Origin: Shimia sp.
GTDB lineage: Bacteria; Pseudomonadota; Alphaproteobacteria; Rhodobacterales; Rhodobacteraceae
DNA length: 64,000 nt
Assembly: GCF_022448905.1 (NCBI RefSeq)
Contig: NZ_JAKVCW010000012.1
Span: 79,395-143,394 of the forward strand
Reading direction: 5' to 3'
Below, one piece after another: positions 29,236-39,657 of this stretch. The position numbers were made by a program, and so were the translations under genes. The stretch's first letter is position 1; every line of letters starts with the position of its first letter. The notes beneath the pieces were generated by a model. That model was not told where the DNA came from and did no database searches. It was given only the letters and a program-made list of their open reading frames with translations.

Positions 29236-29907
29236 GTGGTGCGGATTGAAAATTTGGTCAAAAGCTTTCGGGTGCGAGGTCACAAGAAAGTTGTGATCAA
29301 TAATCTCAGTATGGAGTTGCCCAGCGGTCGCTCGCTTGCACTTCTCGGAAGAAACGGCGCTGGCAAATCCACTCTGTTGCAAATCATCGCTGGAACATTG
29401 CGTCCGGACTCGGGGCAGATCGTGAGCGATGGATCAATTTCTTGGCCGGTTGGGTTTGCCGGGTCGTTTCACGCAAACCTGACAGGGGTGCAAAACATAC
29501 GGTTCATCGCACGGGTTTATGGTGTGGACAGCGACGAATTGTGTGCGTTTGTGCGCGACTTTGCTGAGCTGGGAAACCACTTTTACATGCCGGTTCGCAG
29601 TTATTCATCTGGCATGAAAGCGCGATTGGCTTTTGGCGCATCGATGGGCATCCACTTTGACACCTATTTGGTCGACGAGGTCACCGCAGTAGGAGATGCC
29701 GTTTTTCGAGAAAAAAGTCGGGAGCTTTTTCAAGATCGTATGAAGTCTTCCAGCGCAATTTTGGTCAGCCACGAAATGGGTCAGGTGCGCAGTTTTTGCG
29801 ATTCAGGCATTGTCCTTTCGGACGGGCAACTCCAGTATTTTGATGACGTCAACGATGCAGTGGAAGCACATTTGGAGCTTATTTCACGACACAAAGCAAA
29901 TCATTGA
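29236..29907 (+). CDS. Capsule/polysaccharide ABC exporter ATPase (KpsT-like)
   Basis: This ATPase of 223 residues starts at GTG 29236 or the adjacent GTG 29239, with AAGGCGAG before them. Motifs are Walker A GRNGAGKST, the signature YSSGMKARLAFGAS and Walker B YLVDEVTAVGD with the switch His in LVSHEMGQV. The short form without a C-terminal carbohydrate-binding domain fits capsule-type KpsT and not O-antigen Wzt with a substrate-binding tail. Its partner permease is at 26737-27561 on the other strand. Confidence 0.91.
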   Translation: MVRIENLVKSFRVRGHKKVVINNLSMELPSGRSLALLGRNGAGKSTLLQIIAGTLRPDSGQIVSDGSISWPVGFAGSFHANLTGVQNIRFIARVYGVDSDELCAFVRDFAELGNHFYMPVRSYSSGMKARLAFGASMGIHFDTYLVDEVTAVGDAVFREKSRELFQDRMKSSSAILVSHEMGQVRSFCDSGIVLSDGQLQYFDDVNDAVEAHLELISRHKANH

Positions 29908-29947
29908 TATCTCTTTTCAAACTCAAACCTTGTTAAGCTAAATATTC

Positions 29948-31057
29948 ATGCGCAAAACGATCTACCTCCACATCGGGCATTACAAAACCGGCACCACAGC
30001 GCTGCAGGTCTTTTTGGATAGCAACCGAGATACTTTGCAAAACCTCGGCAAACTTTGGAACAAAGGGGTCGATTACCCAGATCAGTTTGCCCACTTTGCC
30101 AAGCATTCTCAGATGGCTTTTTCCATTTACCGTGAAGCGGGTATGACCAAGCTGATGTATGGCTTCCGCGACCAAACTCCTGCGAAAGAACGTTGGCACA
30201 GCTTTTTCGATTATGTGCGTCAGAGCAAATGCCCGTCGATACTTATCAGTTCAGAAGAGTTCATGCGCATGGGGGCCAATCCAAAAGCCGCGCAACTGCT
30301 CAAAGACATCATATCGCCAGTGCAAAGCGAGTTTAACTTCAAGATCATCGCATATTTGCGACGTCCGGACGCACATTTGAGATCGTGGTATAATCAGCTG
30401 GTCAAACTCAAACAGCCTGTTCCTGACTTCAACAACGCGGTCTGTAATGTGATGGAACCCATCCACTATGACTTTGGTCTGGCGCTACGTCCATGGATGG
30501 CCATTTTTGGGCAAGAGGCCGTCGTTGTGCGCGCCTATACCGAGGATCTTAGAAAGGATGGAGCACTTTTTCGCGACTTCTTATCGATACTCGATATTCC
30601 ATTTGACGGAAAAAATAGGAGTCGCTGGATTTTACCGGACAACGGCATCAACGCGCGTCTTGAAGAACGTTATTTGGAACTGACGCGCATTACGCAGAAC
30701 CTGTGCCTGACCAAAGAAAGAAGCGAATGGCTCAGAAAAAATCTTGTAAATCAGCTGGAGGCGCAAAGGCCGGACAGCATAGCACAGCTCACGTTCCCTG
30801 ACATTGTTGAACAATCCCGCCAGGGTCTAGAAGATCTCAAGTCGAACTCTCAAACATCCTCTGTTGCCAAAGCGCTCGGCAATTATCCGCCGCGCGGCGA
30901 TACAACCGAACGCATGGAAATGCTAAATTTGGTGCAATTACTTCTTCACGAAAACACTGTGTTGCGCCAACGCATTCAGCAAAGCAGCAATGCGTCGGAA
31001 GCGCGTCTCGCCGCCATCGAGGAAAAGCTTGGCCTTTCGAAGTCGGGCAAAAAGTGA
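29948..31057 (+). CDS. Sulfotransferase-like protein
   Basis: The 369-residue protein has HIGHYKTGTTALQ (residues 8-20), the P-loop that binds the 5'-phosphosulfate of PAPS. Later IIAYLRRPDAHLRSWYNQ fits the 3'-phosphate-binding region with R and a following S. A C-terminal helix (LVQLLLHENTVLRQRIQQS) may be a coiled coil. It overlaps the next glycosyltransferase start by GTGA, so both are coupled. Likely role: sulfation of a sugar in the polysaccharide made here. The acceptor is unknown. Confidence 0.8.
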   Translation: MRKTIYLHIGHYKTGTTALQVFLDSNRDTLQNLGKLWNKGVDYPDQFAHFAKHSQMAFSIYREAGMTKLMYGFRDQTPAKERWHSFFDYVRQSKCPSILISSEEFMRMGANPKAAQLLKDIISPVQSEFNFKIIAYLRRPDAHLRSWYNQLVKLKQPVPDFNNAVCNVMEPIHYDFGLALRPWMAIFGQEAVVVRAYTEDLRKDGALFRDFLSILDIPFDGKNRSRWILPDNGINARLEERYLELTRITQNLCLTKERSEWLRKNLVNQLEAQRPDSIAQLTFPDIVEQSRQGLEDLKSNSQTSSVAKALGNYPPRGDTTERMEMLNLVQLLLHENTVLRQRIQQSSNASEARLAAIEEKLGLSKSGKK

Positions 31058-32559
31058 AGATACTCTTTTACAACTGGGTCGACTATCAGGACGCGGAGAA
31101 CCGTGGCGGCGGCGTTTCGATTTATCAGCGCAATGTCATGGCAGCGTTGCAAGGTCGAGTCGACGTGGATGTGAGCTTTCTGTCCGCTGGATTGTCTTAT
31201 GATTTGCCCGCCAAACAGCCGCGATGGGAAGCCTTGCGGCATGGCAAAAATGCTGGCAAGCCACAGCACTTTGACATTGTGAACTCCGGGGTATTGGCGC
31301 CAGCCCACCACAGTTTTGGCGACACTGCACAGGTGGAGCATGCGGCCACTCAGGCTGTGTTTATGGATTTCATCGAAAAGACCGGGTCCTATGATGTTGT
31401 ACACTTCAACAACCTCGAAGGTGTGCCCGCCTCTGTGTTGGCACTCAAGGAGCGCTGGCCGGAGACGAAAGTCGTATTTTCCCTGCACAACTACTACCCG
31501 TTCTGTCCGCAGGTGAACCTTTGGCACAAAGAAACCGAAACCTGTGAGGACTTCGCGGAAGGAACCAAATGTGTGAACTGCCTGACGGGAGGCCATGACG
31601 CGCATCACCTGAGATTGGCAAATGGCCTGGCCTATTCGCTGAAGCGACGTGGCCTGGAACCAGGGAGCTGGGCGTTTCAGTTTTTGTTTGTCTGGACGAT
31701 GCGTTTCGGGCGCCGTGCTGTGGGGCTTCTAAAGCGTGCCAAAAAGCTTCTGCGCTCTGGATCCAAAGCAGGCGGCGCAAATGCCTCCTCCCTTCCGCAA
31801 TCGGAGGCTGGCTTTGCGGTGCGACGCCAGACAATGGTCGATACGATCAACCAGAACTGCGACCTGGTGTTGTGTGTGTCAGATGCGGTACGCGATTTGG
31901 CGGTTCACTATGGGCTTCAGCCGTCCAAATGCGCGACCAGCTATATCGGCACGCGACAGGCAGATGCCTTTGCTACCACACAGCCACGGGATGCGATTTT
32001 GCGGCAAGACGGCACGTTTGCGCTTGGGTATCTGGGGTATATGCGGCGGGACAAAGGCTTCCTGTTTCTTTTGGAAGCTCTGGAAAGTCTGCCAGAGGAT
32101 TTGGCCAAACGGCTGCGCTTTGTCGCGGCGGCGCGCAGTGATGATGAGGCCATGGCGGCCCGGCTTCACAATCTGGCGCCCAAATTGGCAGAGCTGACCC
32201 ATAAGGATGGGTATTCACACGACGATTTGGACGCACTGTGTGCGGAAGTTGATGTCGGCGTGGTGCCGGTGTTGTGGCATGACAATCTACCGCAGGTGGC
32301 CATCGAGCTGCACAGCCGCCACATACCGCTGCTGACGTCTGATATGGGCGGAGCCAAAGAGTTGGCCAACAGTCCGGACATGACCTTTGCCGCAGGCGAT
32401 ATCGCGGCGTTCCATGCGCGGATCGCAGCCATTTTGAATAACGGCGTGGACCTGGACGCCTACTGGGCGGCGGCCCGTGCGCCAACAACAATGGACGTAC
32501 ATATCACCGAGCTGTTGGAACATTATTCAAACGAGCCAATGGCACAAACCGCGTCTTAG
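31054..32559 (+). CDS. GT4-family glycosyltransferase
   Basis: This GT-B fold transferase has 501 residues. The N-terminal part begins MKILFYNWVDYQDAENRGGG and contains VVFSLHNYYPFCPQV, the acceptor-side His stretch. The C-terminal half has LGYLGYMRRDKGFLFLLEAL and GVVPVLWHDNLPQVAIELHS, the E(x7)E-like nucleotide-sugar site. The start is GTG 31054, overlapping the sulfotransferase stop. Its TAG overlaps the TAA of the convergent 1871-aa gene by four bases. The sugar donor is unknown. Confidence 0.87.
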   Translation: MKILFYNWVDYQDAENRGGGVSIYQRNVMAALQGRVDVDVSFLSAGLSYDLPAKQPRWEALRHGKNAGKPQHFDIVNSGVLAPAHHSFGDTAQVEHAATQAVFMDFIEKTGSYDVVHFNNLEGVPASVLALKERWPETKVVFSLHNYYPFCPQVNLWHKETETCEDFAEGTKCVNCLTGGHDAHHLRLANGLAYSLKRRGLEPGSWAFQFLFVWTMRFGRRAVGLLKRAKKLLRSGSKAGGANASSLPQSEAGFAVRRQTMVDTINQNCDLVLCVSDAVRDLAVHYGLQPSKCATSYIGTRQADAFATTQPRDAILRQDGTFALGYLGYMRRDKGFLFLLEALESLPEDLAKRLRFVAAARSDDEAMAARLHNLAPKLAELTHKDGYSHDDLDALCAEVDVGVVPVLWHDNLPQVAIELHSRHIPLLTSDMGGAKELANSPDMTFAAGDIAAFHARIAAILNNGVDLDAYWAAARAPTTMDVHITELLEHYSNEPMAQTAS

Positions 32560-35500
32560 TTGGCGGCCTTTGCGAATATGCTTTGCGCGAAGGCCGTTTC
32601 TGTCCAGCGCACCGAGAGGTCTGGGTCAAAAAGCACGCTGCGGCCTTCGGACAAGAGGGCGAGATATTTCTGATACTCTTCGGCATTGTTGAAATGCTGG
32701 CCACGGGCCACTTCGGCCTGCGCTTTGCGGCGGAATTCGGCGTTGTATTTGAAATGCGCCAAGATCAAGTCGCGCGGCGCCAACTGCGCATCACCAATGT
32801 AGTGCAGGCCGGCGGCCAAGCGCATCCATGGCTGATAGCGTAGCAGGGCCAATTTCTGGGCCACAAACAAATCAGGACGCGCGCCAGGGAGTAGCCGATG
32901 CCGAAGCGCACTTGTCCAAGTTGGCTGATCTGAAAACGGCCCACGGTAGGGGGTGTTTGTGAGGAAGGGAACACGATCGCAATAGGCCGCTTCGCCAAAG
33001 GGACTTTCCGAAAATGTGGCGTCCTCAAGCGGGCCTTTGGGATACATATCCAGCATCAGGAGACGCACCGCCTTTGCCGTGGCGAACTCTGGCTCAGACA
33101 ACAAGTTGGGCAAGGTTTGTAACTGTTCCGCCTGCCACGCCAGCAACTCGTCGGCGTCTGCCACAAGGCTCCATTTGTCGACACGATAGGCGGCCAGCAA
33201 GGCCTGTTGCCAAGCCACGCCGTAGCGCGCAAAGCGGTAGTCTGTGTCCACCGAGAACACCGCGACATCAGGTTGGTCTGCCAAATACTCCAGCGTGCCA
33301 TCGTCAGAGCTGTTGTCGGCAATTAGGAAAGCGCCCACGCCCAGCTTTCGGTAGTGTGCCAAGAAATGCGGCAGCATAAACATCTCGTTGCGCATACAGG
33401 AGACAACGGCGACCTCAGCCTCTATGGCGGCATCAACCTTGTGTTGCGGTGATATCAACTCCAGCGCGTTGCTTTGGTATCCAAGGCGCGCGGGCTGGAA
33501 ACTTGGCCAGATCTTCTTTGGCATCAGCTCGCGGATGTCTAAGCGCGTCACGGCCTCTTGCTGTTTGTCGGTTGTGTCCATGTGCACCAGATGCACCGGG
33601 GCGGTGCGACTGGCGTCAAACCCATTTTGCCACGACGGCACCGGGATGGAGTCCTTGTGTGCACGCCGCCGGACGGTCACGACGTAATCCTCCTCAGCGA
33701 CAAAAATGCCCCGCAGCGCCAGCAAATCACCCAACAGTTTGTCCTCCATAAAGGACGTCTGAATGAGCTGTTGGCCAATAGGGGTTTTGGCAGCGGAAAG
33801 GGCCGCCTGCATTGCGGTGCGGCTGAGCGTATAACCAGAACCGCCATCGGCATACAACGAAGGCTCCGGGGATTTATCCAGTTCCAAACGGCCCCGCGCC
33901 GATGTTGATTTTGATTGGTGCCAGGTGCGGTCCATTTGCCCGACCACTCGCGTGAGTTTTCGGCCGTAATAGTCAAACTTTTTGTAAGTTTGAGACTGAA
34001 AGAACAACGGCGCATTCAGGAAGCAGTCGTCATCAACCTTGACCATGTGGGTGGCTTGGGTGTTTTGGAGCACCCAGTCGATTGTGGCCAATGTCTTTTG
34101 CGGCAATCCTTCGTAGCTGTCTGGGGCATCGACGTGCACAACATCGCCGTCCTGACGGCCATCGCCATCGCCGACGATCACCACATATGGCACCCCCAAA
34201 TCCTTCAAAAGCCGGAGCCAGCCGTCACGCAGGACGGGAATGCGTGTATTCAGATGCGGTTTGCAGGAAAACACGGTGACAATGGTGTCATCCAATGCTG
34301 CGGTGTCGTTGTTTGCGTCGTCGGTGACAGGTTCTTCGGAAGGTTCGCGTCCTGCGATGCGCGCCGCGATGACTTCGGACATCGCCAAATCCGGCGTGCT
34401 GCTGCCGGGCGCGGCCGCGTGGCGCAAGGCTGCCTCCGCTGGAAAGGCATGTGCGCGTTGCAAGGCGACTAGATCTGGGGACGCATCTGTACCCATCGGA
34501 ACACCGGCAGGGCCAAACAGGTCGCGCCGCAAACGCGTAACATCGGGACACTTGTGGCGAGCGAAGGCAATCAACGCGTTTTCAGCCTTGATAGGGTCTG
34601 TTTTGTAGCCTTGAACGTGACCAAAAAGACGTTTGGCGTCGGTCAGTTCCTGCGGCAGGCCGTCGTCTGGAAGTTGCTGCCAGAATTGCCGCGACAATCC
34701 ATAAACCTGCAAACATATCTGTGTGATGAAACGCTGCATGCGCTGTGAAAGGTGATGTCGAGACGCGATCAAATCCACCGCTGCCAAAGTCAGGTCGCGA
34801 CACTGAACCGCCTGCCAATAATACGGCGCGCGGCGTCGAAGCAAATGCCCCAGTAGGAACACCACATGATCCCTGTGGCGGGGTAACAAGTCGGTGCTTG
34901 TCACGGCCCAGCGCGCAAGCCAAGCCAGAGACGGTGTGGCAAGGACACCCTCACGCCGCCGTGCCAAGTCGCGTAGCGTTTTCAAAACCGGGAGTGGGTC
35001 ACCCTGCAAAGCCAAAAACGGCAAGATTACCGAGTCGTGCCAAGGGTCTCCGTTTGGCGTATAGGGTGCCACGCCAGCCACTTTGGCCAGCTTGAAAAAC
35101 GCCGCAAAGTCCTGATCCCGGCGGGCAAACACCGCGCCCATGGCCAAATAGACCTCTTGCTGTGCGAATGTCGAAATCGGCAGCTGCGCCACCGCGTCCA
35201 GCGGCGCGATCTTGCTGTTGTCTTTCAGGCTGTCGGCCAGATAGCGTATGGCCATGTCGACTTCTTCGGCAATCGGATCAGGCTTGTTTGCGCCGTCGGG
35301 TGCAGCTTTCCGAGTGGAAGGATCGTCCGGCAACGTGACAGTCTCAACGCTTGCCAAGAAGTCTTCGACACCGAAGTGTGTCGCTATGGCGGCGACGGTA
35401 TTGAGCTCTTCGGCATTAAGCTCAGCCGCAATTTTGGCGTGCACCACATGCTCCACGATGGTCAATGCCAGGGTGGAGTCCAAAAAGGTTGGGCGGCGCG

Positions 35501-38171
35501 TCAGCAGTGTTTTGATATGCGCCACCATGTCGGCTCTGGTGAGCGTCAACGGCGCCTCAATGGCGACCCCGTCGCGTGTTTCGAGTTGCAAGCGCACTGT
35601 TGCTTCGGCTGTTTTGGGCAGATCACACCACAGCCGCGCGGGCAGATGGGCAGTGAGCCCCTCAAAGGACCCGGTTTCGACGCCAAAGGTCGGAAGGATC
35701 GTGCCGGTTGTCAGCTCTTTGATGTGGTACGTGTCCGCAGAGTGCGCCACCTGCAACAAAAGCCGTGCATCAAGCCTCAACGCGGGTGGCGGCGGGGCCA
35801 GCACAAACTCCAACGGCCAGACCGCGCTTGCGACCTCCTCGCCGGAATAGACGTCTATGCCCGAATAGACGAGGCCCTGCGCGTCTGGCGACAGCAGGGC
35901 CGGGTCAAAGGCGGCGGTGCCAAGCACCGTGTCGTTCACGCTGAGACAGACCTCATCGGGGGTGAACACCATGGAGACCCGGATGACCGGCGTATCAAGC
36001 GCAAGGGGCCAAGCCTGCTCTTGCCCCCAGCCGTCGTTGGTCAGCCTGTTGTACACGAGGCGGTTTTCGTGCCTTCGAAACGAGAAATGCACCGGCATAG
36101 TCAGGCCATTGGCGGCTAAGACGTCCAAATTGACAAAGGCGCTCTTTGACACATCTACCAAAAGCGAACAGGCACTGTTGGCGGCGGCAGGAAACGGGAA
36201 GTAGGCGCTGGTTTCGTTCCGATCGCGACGGACATCATATCGGCCATCGAACTCTTTTTGCCGCAGAGAGAGTGGCCGAGACCGGGCACGGCCCAGCGCG
36301 GCTGCCATGCCGCCAATGGGGTCAAATACCCGCTCCCGATGCGGCGACAGAGGCGTGTCAAAACCAGCTTCCAAGGGCGTGACCCCTCGCAGACCACGCC
36401 GCGCGGCGCTCCACATGGCTTCAATGTCTTTGACCGAGAGTTTCGCGGTGCCATTGAGCCGCTTTGCCTGCACAACCCGGTCAAACAAGCGTCTCTGCCA
36501 GCCTTGCGGCAGTGTTTGTGTCACGTCCTGTGGCAGCTGAGCCAGCACCGCATCATAGGTTTCTCCGATCGCGCCGCGCAGCACATCCGGCGCCGGCACC
36601 GTTCGTCCGGCCCAGGGGTCAAACACCACGCAGGGCGCTTTCACAGCTGCGATCAGTTGCAGCGCCCAGGCGGCGGGGAGCGTGGATGGATATGGCAGAC
36701 GTTCCTTGAGCACAAACGCCCGCTCAAACACCCGTGCCGATACCTCCGGCAGCAACGACAAGGCCGCTGTGCCGTCCAGCGACACCGGCCCCTTTTCCAA
36801 CGGCAAAAGTCGAAACGCCCGCATGTCCGCAAAGCCGGTGCAAAACGCGGGCAAAGCTTCATTGGGTTCCGTCTGGGAATAGGCAGACAAGGCCAATTGC
36901 GCGTCGTGCCGCAGCAGTTGTTCGACCTGCTGATACAAAGCAGCCGATTTGAACTGCACGCCGGGGCGCAGCACCGTGACATAGCGCCCACGCGCCAAGG
37001 TCCACAGGTCAGTTTGGGAGGATTGGTTCAGGTCCAAGACCTGTGTGTCGGGATGTTGTGCGCGCAAGCTGTCGAGCGACGCGCGCCCTTCGGCCAGCAA
37101 AATTGTCTCAAATCCCGGCCCAATCACTTCTGACAAGCTGTCCAACGTGGTGTGCAGGGCCGACGACGCCCCATCGGTGCAGTGGATGAACACCGTTAAA
37201 GGCAATTCACCCCGCAGTTCGAGCGCCCAACTGCGTGCGATGTCGTCATCCCACTCGGTTTGATACGTCAGGCCATCGTCGCGCAGCAATTGAGCGGACG
37301 CCAAGGCAAACCGCTTCCGTCGCGCCGGGTCTCGCAAGCTCAGACTGCGCTCAAACACCAAACGGCTGGCCAACTTCTCATAGGCGTCATGTGCGCCCTG
37401 AAAGGGGCCTTGTGTCATGATGTCTCGTAAGCGCCGCAACACCTGCAGCTGCTCAAAAACGCGGTCGTCATCGGTTGTGGTGATTTGGCCGTCTCGTCCC
37501 CGTGTCTGCCAATACAGGGCGCGTGGCAGGTGCACGATGTGATCCGTGCGCGCCGCCGCGCGCTGGAAGAAACTATGGTCCTCAAACCACGTGCCCTCGT
37601 CAAAATGCAAACCGTCGATCAGGCTGCGGCGGTAGAGCTTGTTCCAGGCAGAGGGGAAATGGCAAATCACCTGCTGCCAGTCTTCAAAACGGTAGCGATG
37701 GGGGGCAAAACCTTCGACAAAGTCCGCCGCGCCATGAATGCCGGAATGGGACACATGATTGCCGTCCGGGTAACAGGACTTGACCGCGCAAGCGACCCAA
37801 TCCGCACCAGTGTCCTGCAACGCGGTGTAAAGCCGTTCCAAGAAATCGGGCGCAATCCGATCATCGCTGTCGACAAAAGACAGGACATCCGCTTGGGCCT
37901 GGTCCATCCCGGTGTTGCGCGCGCCCGATAGGCCACGGTTGGCTTGGTGAATGCAGCGAAACCGCAGATCCGTTTCACAAAATGCAGCGACGAGGTCTCC
38001 GCTGCTGTCAGTGGAGCCGTCATTCACAACCAACACTTCAAAATCACGCCAGCTTTGCCGCTGAATGCTTTCCAGACAGGCGATCACGTGGTCCTCGACA
38101 TTGTAGACAGGCACAATGACGGAGATCGCGGGGATGGTTTGTTGGGCGCGACGAGAAGTGGAAACGGTCAT
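32556..38171 (-). CDS. Multidomain glycosyltransferase with three GT-type domains and a galectin-like module, 1871 aa
   Basis: A single open frame codes 1871 residues from the ATG at 38171. Residues 15-240 are a GT2 domain (SVIVPVYNVEDHVIACLESI, VVNDGSTD, VDSDDR). Residues about 325-540 look like a degenerate GT2-like repeat. Residues 645-790 are a beta-rich part with galectin-type residues (separate entry). Residues 970-1220 are helical. Residues 1295-1510 hold a galactosyltransferase/fringe-like domain with VKVDDDCFL and DGGSGYTLS. Residues 1585-1810 resemble the GT2 group with VVSCMRNEMFMLPHFLAHYR, DNSSDDGT and ADADEL. It probably adds several sugars to the capsule repeat. It sits convergent with the GT4 gene and divergent from glf. 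Confidence 0.87.
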   Translation of the reverse strand: MTVSTSRRAQQTIPAISVIVPVYNVEDHVIACLESIQRQSWRDFEVLVVNDGSTDSSGDLVAAFCETDLRFRCIHQANRGLSGARNTGMDQAQADVLSFVDSDDRIAPDFLERLYTALQDTGADWVACAVKSCYPDGNHVSHSGIHGAADFVEGFAPHRYRFEDWQQVICHFPSAWNKLYRRSLIDGLHFDEGTWFEDHSFFQRAAARTDHIVHLPRALYWQTRGRDGQITTTDDDRVFEQLQVLRRLRDIMTQGPFQGAHDAYEKLASRLVFERSLSLRDPARRKRFALASAQLLRDDGLTYQTEWDDDIARSWALELRGELPLTVFIHCTDGASSALHTTLDSLSEVIGPGFETILLAEGRASLDSLRAQHPDTQVLDLNQSSQTDLWTLARGRYVTVLRPGVQFKSAALYQQVEQLLRHDAQLALSAYSQTEPNEALPAFCTGFADMRAFRLLPLEKGPVSLDGTAALSLLPEVSARVFERAFVLKERLPYPSTLPAAWALQLIAAVKAPCVVFDPWAGRTVPAPDVLRGAIGETYDAVLAQLPQDVTQTLPQGWQRRLFDRVVQAKRLNGTAKLSVKDIEAMWSAARRGLRGVTPLEAGFDTPLSPHRERVFDPIGGMAAALGRARSRPLSLRQKEFDGRYDVRRDRNETSAYFPFPAAANSACSLLVDVSKSAFVNLDVLAANGLTMPVHFSFRRHENRLVYNRLTNDGWGQEQAWPLALDTPVIRVSMVFTPDEVCLSVNDTVLGTAAFDPALLSPDAQGLVYSGIDVYSGEEVASAVWPLEFVLAPPPPALRLDARLLLQVAHSADTYHIKELTTGTILPTFGVETGSFEGLTAHLPARLWCDLPKTAEATVRLQLETRDGVAIEAPLTLTRADMVAHIKTLLTRRPTFLDSTLALTIVEHVVHAKIAAELNAEELNTVAAIATHFGVEDFLASVETVTLPDDPSTRKAAPDGANKPDPIAEEVDMAIRYLADSLKDNSKIAPLDAVAQLPISTFAQQEVYLAMGAVFARRDQDFAAFFKLAKVAGVAPYTPNGDPWHDSVILPFLALQGDPLPVLKTLRDLARRREGVLATPSLAWLARWAVTSTDLLPRHRDHVVFLLGHLLRRRAPYYWQAVQCRDLTLAAVDLIASRHHLSQRMQRFITQICLQVYGLSRQFWQQLPDDGLPQELTDAKRLFGHVQGYKTDPIKAENALIAFARHKCPDVTRLRRDLFGPAGVPMGTDASPDLVALQRAHAFPAEAALRHAAAPGSSTPDLAMSEVIAARIAGREPSEEPVTDDANNDTAALDDTIVTVFSCKPHLNTRIPVLRDGWLRLLKDLGVPYVVIVGDGDGRQDGDVVHVDAPDSYEGLPQKTLATIDWVLQNTQATHMVKVDDDCFLNAPLFFQSQTYKKFDYYGRKLTRVVGQMDRTWHQSKSTSARGRLELDKSPEPSLYADGGSGYTLSRTAMQAALSAAKTPIGQQLIQTSFMEDKLLGDLLALRGIFVAEEDYVVTVRRRAHKDSIPVPSWQNGFDASRTAPVHLVHMDTTDKQQEAVTRLDIRELMPKKIWPSFQPARLGYQSNALELISPQHKVDAAIEAEVAVVSCMRNEMFMLPHFLAHYRKLGVGAFLIADNSSDDGTLEYLADQPDVAVFSVDTDYRFARYGVAWQQALLAAYRVDKWSLVADADELLAWQAEQLQTLPNLLSEPEFATAKAVRLLMLDMYPKGPLEDATFSESPFGEAAYCDRVPFLTNTPYRGPFSDQPTWTSALRHRLLPGARPDLFVAQKLALLRYQPWMRLAAGLHYIGDAQLAPRDLILAHFKYNAEFRRKAQAEVARGQHFNNAEEYQKYLALLSEGRSVLFDPDLSVRWTETAFAQSIFAKAAN
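35802..36239 (-). other. Galectin-like domain within the 1871-aa glycosyltransferase
   Basis: Residues 645-790 of the protein match the carbohydrate-binding pattern of animal galectins in order. HFSFR (H695, S697, R699) corresponds to HxNxR, VYN (N708) to VxN, and GWGQEQA (W715, E718) to WxxExR. The second motif residue is Ser instead of Asn and the last Arg is Ala. The following strand VCLSVNDTVLG resembles the family's F(x)VxVNG strand. Beta-galactoside or other glycan binding would position the growing chain for the flanking catalytic domains. This is a motif-level reading and needs structure prediction. Confidence 0.6.
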
Positions 38172-38334
38172 AAAATCAAAAACAGCCAAGTAAGATACCA
38201 ATGTTGTTTCTTACTGCTGCGGCTGGGTAAAGGGGGACAGCGTGATTTCTCAAAAAATGCCACGCCTGTGTGGAAAATCCCGCCCTAGCACAGGCCCGAA
38301 CCCACTGCACTGCGTTTTGATCCGGTGGGTGTAA

Positions 38335-39522
<1,188 letters not shown>

Positions 39523-39657
39523 ACCAAGACTGATTGGGATCGCAACTTGGTTGCCCTCCCTTCAAACGCACATAGGTAGCGCAGTCCTCAGCGGGATTTT
39601 CCAAAAAAGTTATTCACGACAATAGCTTACATCAGAATGGAAGCCTACAGTGTCCTA

